Assembly (NCBI GenBank): GCA_905614365.1
Contig: CAJQSO010000042.1
Span: forward strand, 1-38,970
Direction: 5' to 3'
DNA: 38,970 bases
Origin: an uncultured Candidatus Thioglobus sp.
Lineage (GTDB): Bacteria > Pseudomonadota > Gammaproteobacteria > PS1 > Pseudothioglobaceae
Positions within the stretch are counted from its first letter, which is position 1, and the number at the start of each line of letters is the position of its first letter. Below are positions 35,978 to 38,970 of this stretch, piece after piece. Made by a program: the position numbers and the translations under genes. Below the pieces are notes generated by a model. The model ran no database searches, was not told the DNA's origin, and worked only from the letters and a program-made list of their open reading frames with translations.

Positions 35978-36841
35978 CTAGTTATCTTTCTCTGAATCTC
36001 CAATCACTTTAGTGTTCATCTCATTTTCAATATCATCCATCATCTCATTGTGTGACTTGTCAGTCCAGTCCTTGGGTTGATTCTTTTCAGTTTTAATTTT
36101 TGTTGGATTATTTTTACGAACTTTAAAGAAAGAGGAGACAAATAAGCCAGCTTCAAATAATAGCCAAATAGGAATTGCAATTAAAAATTGCGAGATAACA
36201 TCTGGAGGAGTTAATACCATTGCCACTACAAATGAACCGATGAAAATATAAGGGCGATTTTTTTTAAGCTTTTCAGCAGTAGTCGCGCCAAAAACTATAA
36301 GAAGGATTGTCACAATCGGAACTTCAAAGGCAGCTCCAAAGGCGAATGAAACTTTCAAAATAAAATCAAGGTAATACTGAATGTCAGGGGCAAAATTAAC
36401 TGAAGCAGGCCCAACTCCCGCTAAGAAATTAAATATGACTGGAAACACGATATAAAAAGAAAAGAGCAGGCCAACATAAAATAGAATGGTTGATGAAATA
36501 ACTAAAGGAAGTACTAGTCTTCTTTCATTGCGATACAGTGCTGGAGCTATAAACATCCATAGCTGATATAGCAAGTAGGGCATTGCTATATAGATAGCCA
36601 GTATCAATGACATCTTTAAGGGCGTTAAAAAAGGTGAGATTACTCCAATTGCAATTAGATTAGAGCCTGGTATAGCTTGAACAATTGGAGCTGCTATAAA
36701 GGTATAGATTTCATCAGCAAATGGAAATAATGCCAGAAAAAAAATAACTATTGCAATAATTGAGTGAAGTAGTGAGCGCCTCAGTTCAATTAAATGCTGA
36801 ACTAAGGGTAATTTTTCAGATTCCTGAGTTTTTATAGTCAT
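35978..36841 (-). CDS. tatC: Sec-independent protein translocase TatC
   Basis: Core membrane receptor of the twin-arginine export system, 287 residues. The N-terminal cytoplasmic motif PLVQHLIELRRSLL (H16, E19, R21) and the periplasmic/late motif LTPPDVISQFLIAIP are diagnostic, with six membrane helices between and around them. A charged tail of about 50 residues follows the last helix. Its start overlaps the tatB stop by 1 nt. The gene ends 5 nt from the convergent adenine deaminase-like gene. Confidence 0.95.
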   Translation of the reverse strand: MTIKTQESEKLPLVQHLIELRRSLLHSIIAIVIFFLALFPFADEIYTFIAAPIVQAIPGSNLIAIGVISPFLTPLKMSLILAIYIAMPYLLYQLWMFIAPALYRNERRLVLPLVISSTILFYVGLLFSFYIVFPVIFNFLAGVGPASVNFAPDIQYYLDFILKVSFAFGAAFEVPIVTILLIVFGATTAEKLKKNRPYIFIGSFVVAMVLTPPDVISQFLIAIPIWLLFEAGLFVSSFFKVRKNNPTKIKTEKNQPKDWTDKSHNEMMDDIENEMNTKVIGDSEKDN

Positions 36842-37134
36842 TACTTTGAATCATCCTGCTCTGAGTCTTTTTGATTAAAAAGATCAGCGCTTGATTTAGC
36901 CTCATTAGTAATGTCAGATATTATTGACTTTTCATCATCCATAGAGAGTTGTTCTTTAATCTCCTCTGTCTTTAACTCTTCATTGATATCTTTTTTAACT
37001 TTACTGAGGAACTTATTAAGTTTGCCCACAAAAAGACCTGCTTTTCTAGCAAGAGCTGGCATTCTTTCAGGTCCAACTAAGATAAGGGTGATAACACCAA
37101 TAATGGCAATCTCCCAAAAACCAAAATCAAACAT
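36841..37134 (-). CDS. tatB: Sec-independent protein translocase TatB
   Basis: Works with TatC to bind twin-arginine signal peptides. The 97-residue protein has a single N-terminal helix with Glu8, then the hinge LVGPERMP and an amphipathic helix (ALARKAGLFVGKLNKFLSKV). The acidic C-terminal tail is shorter than that of enteric TatB. It lies 29 nt after tatA and overlaps tatC by 1 nt. Confidence 0.93.
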   Translation of the reverse strand: MFDFGFWEIAIIGVITLILVGPERMPALARKAGLFVGKLNKFLSKVKKDINEELKTEEIKEQLSMDDEKSIISDITNEAKSSADLFNQKDSEQDDSK

Positions 37135-37163
37135 ATTGTTTTATAAAAGTAAAAAGATAGTTT

Positions 37164-37376
37164 TTATGATTTTTTGTCAGTAGTTTCATCATCGGCTTCA
37201 ACTTGAGCTTCAATAATATCTTCTTTCTTTTCAGCTTCAGTTTCTTTCATAGAAGATTTGAAGCCTTTAATTGCTCCTCCAACTTCATTACCAATATTTT
37301 TAAGACGCTTACCACCAAAAATAAGTAGCACAATAACTAAAATAATAATCAGTTCAAATGGTCCTGGCATTCCCAT
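37164..37376 (-). CDS. tatA: Sec-independent protein translocase TatA
   Basis: Pore-forming component of the twin-arginine system, 70 residues. It has a short periplasmic N-terminus, one membrane helix ([14 protein letters not shown]), the [10 protein letters not shown] hinge, and an amphipathic helix [13 protein letters not shown], followed by a charged tail. A strong TTTAGGAGA Shine-Dalgarno lies just before the ATG. First gene of tatABC; none of the exported proteins seen in this window carries a twin-arginine signal, so the neighbourhood does not reveal its clients. Confidence 0.94.
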   Translation of the reverse strand: MGMPGPFELIIILVIVLLIFGGKRLKNIGNEVGGAIKGFKSSMKETEAEKKEDIIEAQVEADDETTDKKS

Positions 37377-37666
37377 ATTTTTCTCCTAAATAACAAATAA
37401 AACTCAATCTATACTGATGATAAACAGAGACTTAAGCATTTTACACTTTATAAGTTCGTTTAATTAAGAAGCTGATTGTACTGACATCATTGTCCTTCTC
37501 TATGTAAGTTTCATATAGTGGAACGATGTGCTAATATATGGACAAATGTATTCACATGAATTCATATTTATGTATACTTAAATGTGATTTGACATATACA
37601 GGTGTATCTACGTCACAAGAGGTATGTAATCAAAGAGGTTTTTTTATAATTTAGGAGAAAAAAATA
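37377..37666. promoter_or_regulatory. Divergent tatA / sugar-binding-protein control region
   Basis: A 290-nt AT-rich gap without a gene. Toward the plus-strand gene a candidate promoter is TTCACA (37551-37556), 16-nt spacer, TATACT (37573-37578). A second TTGACA at 37589-37594 has no good -10 at the right distance. Just after it lies the inverted repeat ATACA-GG-TGTAT (37596-37607), a possible operator. No convincing tatA promoter was found. Confidence 0.4.
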
Positions 37667-38905
37667 ATGAAAAAAATATTTAAATCGCAAATAGCTCTCG
37701 CTCTAGCCGGTATCTTGGCTGGAACATCAGCTATTGCTGGAACGATTGTCATTAATGGTGACACATCTGATCCAGCACCAAAGGCGGCATTTCAGGCTGT
37801 TATTGATGGATTTGAAGCTGAAAACCCAGATGTAAACGTTGTTTACAATCTTTTTGATCATGAAGGCTATAAAGCTGCAATTCGTAACTTTCTAAGTGCT
37901 GATGCTCCAGATATTTCATTCTGGTATGCGGGTAACAGAATGGCACCATTTGTTGATGCAGGATTGTTCGCACCAATTGATGATGTTTGGGCTGACCAAG
38001 GTCTTTACTCACTAATGAAGACGTCTGCTCCAGGTATGACTATGGATGGTAAGAAGTGGGGAATTCCTTATACTTATTACAACTGGGGTGTTTACTATCG
38101 TCAAGATATCTTTGAAGACCTAGGAATTGCTGTTCCTAAAACTTGGGATCAATTCATCGCTGCTGGTAAAACTTTAAATGCAAACGGTGTAACTCCAATT
38201 ACAATTGGTACAAAATATCTATGGACTGCTGGAGGTGTATTTGATTACTTAAACCTTCGTACAAATGGATATGATTTCCATATGGCTCTAACTAGAGGTG
38301 AGGTTGCTTGGACTGATGACCGTGTACGTGCAACTATGGCGAACTGGAAGCAGCTGATTGACGCTGACTTTTTCCTTGAAAATCATGCTGCTTTAAGCTG
38401 GCAAGAAGCATTAGCTCCTATGGGTAATGGTGAGGCTGCTATGTATGTTATGGGTAACTTTGCTGTTGCTCCATTACGTGAGCTAGGTTTGGATGACAGT
38501 AAGCTAGGTTTCTTCCAGTTTCCTGAAATAACTCCGGGAGTTCCTATGGCTGAAGAAGCGCCTACTGACACTATTCATTTATCTGCAGGTGCAAAAAATC
38601 CAGTTGACGCTAAGCGTTTCTTAGCTTATGCTGCGCGCGCTGACGTTCAGACTGCTTGGAATGAAGCGTTAGGTCAATTGCCTACTAATGCGGGCTCAAG
38701 TGTTGTTGATGACAAGTTCTTGAATGCTGCATTTAGTATGCTTAATAACGACGCCCCTGGTGGTGTTGCTCAGTTCTATGATCGTGATACTAAAGCTGAA
38801 ATGGCCTCTATTGGCATGGAAAACTTTCAAGAGTTCATGGTTAAGCCTGAGCGCTTAGAGAAGATTCTAGAGCGTCTAGAAAAAGCTCGTGCAAAACTTT
38901 ATTAA
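37667..38905 (+). CDS. ABC transporter binding protein, family 1 (sugar-type)
   Basis: Periplasmic receptor of 412 residues in the extracellular solute-binding family 1 (maltose/multiple-sugar type). The signal peptide is clear, with cleavage predicted after Ala24 (TSAIA|GTIV). Typical features are FEAENPDVNVVYNLFDHEGY, DISFWYAGNRMAPFVDAG, the ligand-cleft motif WGIPYTYYNWGVYYRQDIF, and GEAAMYVMGNFAV. A TTAGGAGA Shine-Dalgarno precedes the ATG. Arginine is mostly CGT, suggesting high expression. No permease or ATPase is visible; a terminator follows at once. The ligand is likely a sugar or related compound, but this is only family-level inference. Confidence 0.88.
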   Translation: MKKIFKSQIALALAGILAGTSAIAGTIVINGDTSDPAPKAAFQAVIDGFEAENPDVNVVYNLFDHEGYKAAIRNFLSADAPDISFWYAGNRMAPFVDAGLFAPIDDVWADQGLYSLMKTSAPGMTMDGKKWGIPYTYYNWGVYYRQDIFEDLGIAVPKTWDQFIAAGKTLNANGVTPITIGTKYLWTAGGVFDYLNLRTNGYDFHMALTRGEVAWTDDRVRATMANWKQLIDADFFLENHAALSWQEALAPMGNGEAAMYVMGNFAVAPLRELGLDDSKLGFFQFPEITPGVPMAEEAPTDTIHLSAGAKNPVDAKRFLAYAARADVQTAWNEALGQLPTNAGSSVVDDKFLNAAFSMLNNDAPGGVAQFYDRDTKAEMASIGMENFQEFMVKPERLEKILERLEKARAKLY

Positions 38906-38923
38906 CCAATAAGGTTTTACTCT

Positions 38924-38960
38924 GTCCCGTGTTCAAGTATTCTTGACACGGGACTTTATT
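38924..38960 (+). terminator. Intrinsic terminator after the sugar-type binding-protein gene
   Basis: A 13-bp stem with one bulged T (38924-38937 with 38942-38954; outer part GTCCCGTG/CACGGGAC) and a 4-nt loop is followed by TTTATTTTT. It starts 18 nt after the stop codon. Confidence 0.85.
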
Positions 38961-38970
38961 TTTAATCAAT

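Overview
The window is a dense, low-GC (mid-30s percent by eye) stretch of a proteobacterial chromosome, probably from a free-living marine gammaproteobacterium with a small, tightly packed genome. A SUP05/Thioglobus-like heterotroph would fit, but that placement is an inference from base composition, gene packing and gene content, not a tested one. Nearly every base is coding, genes commonly overlap by 1-4 nt, and there is no mobile element, CRISPR array, rRNA, tRNA or recognisable regulator gene.

Layout. (1) 1-5366, plus strand: oligopeptide ABC importer oppA (5' end outside the window), then a terminator, then oppB-oppC-oppD-oppF. (2) 19101 down to 5406, minus strand: a nucleoside uptake and breakdown operon. 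It starts with a BMP-family binding protein, then a strong intercistronic terminator and an AT-rich palindrome, then ATPase-permease-permease, cdd, punA, deoC, a fused double aldehyde dehydrogenase, deoA, deoB, add, and after 117 nt a purine-type phosphoribosyltransferase. (3) 19102-19513: divergent control region with a near-consensus sigma70 promoter for the minus operon and a 7+7 palindrome lying in the spacer of a candidate promoter for the plus operon. (4) 19514-35972, plus strand: purine ring degradation, puuE-uraD-alc-allA-puuD-guaD-uraH-xdhA-xdhB-xdhC, followed by a second BMP-type ABC importer (ATPase-permease-permease-binding protein), a terminator and an adenine deaminase-like gene. 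(5) 37376 down to 35978, minus strand: tatA-tatB-tatC. (6) 37667-38905, plus strand: a family 1 (sugar-type) ABC binding protein followed by a terminator.

How it works together. The two divergent operons read as one scavenging programme. Nucleosides enter through the first BMP importer. Cdd and Add deaminate them, and DeoA and PunA phosphorolyse them. DeoB converts sugar-1-phosphates to 5-phosphates, DeoC splits deoxyribose-5-phosphate to glyceraldehyde-3-phosphate and acetaldehyde, and the neighbouring aldehyde dehydrogenase is well placed to oxidise the acetaldehyde. Bases freed this way, or imported by the second BMP importer, become xanthine (adenine deaminase-like enzyme, GuaD, XdhAB matured by XdhC). 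They are then oxidised to urate and degraded by PuuD, UraH, UraD, PuuE, Alc and AllA to glyoxylate and urea, releasing ammonia on the way. No urease or glyoxylate-using gene is in the window.

The most notable observations are: all four binding-protein genes are followed directly by an intrinsic terminator; xdhB has no usual start codon in its conserved N-terminus and appears to start at ATT behind a good Shine-Dalgarno; the deo cluster carries a two-domain aldehyde dehydrogenase whose second domain has lost its catalytic motifs; and the divergent control region contains a clear candidate operator although no regulator gene is present.
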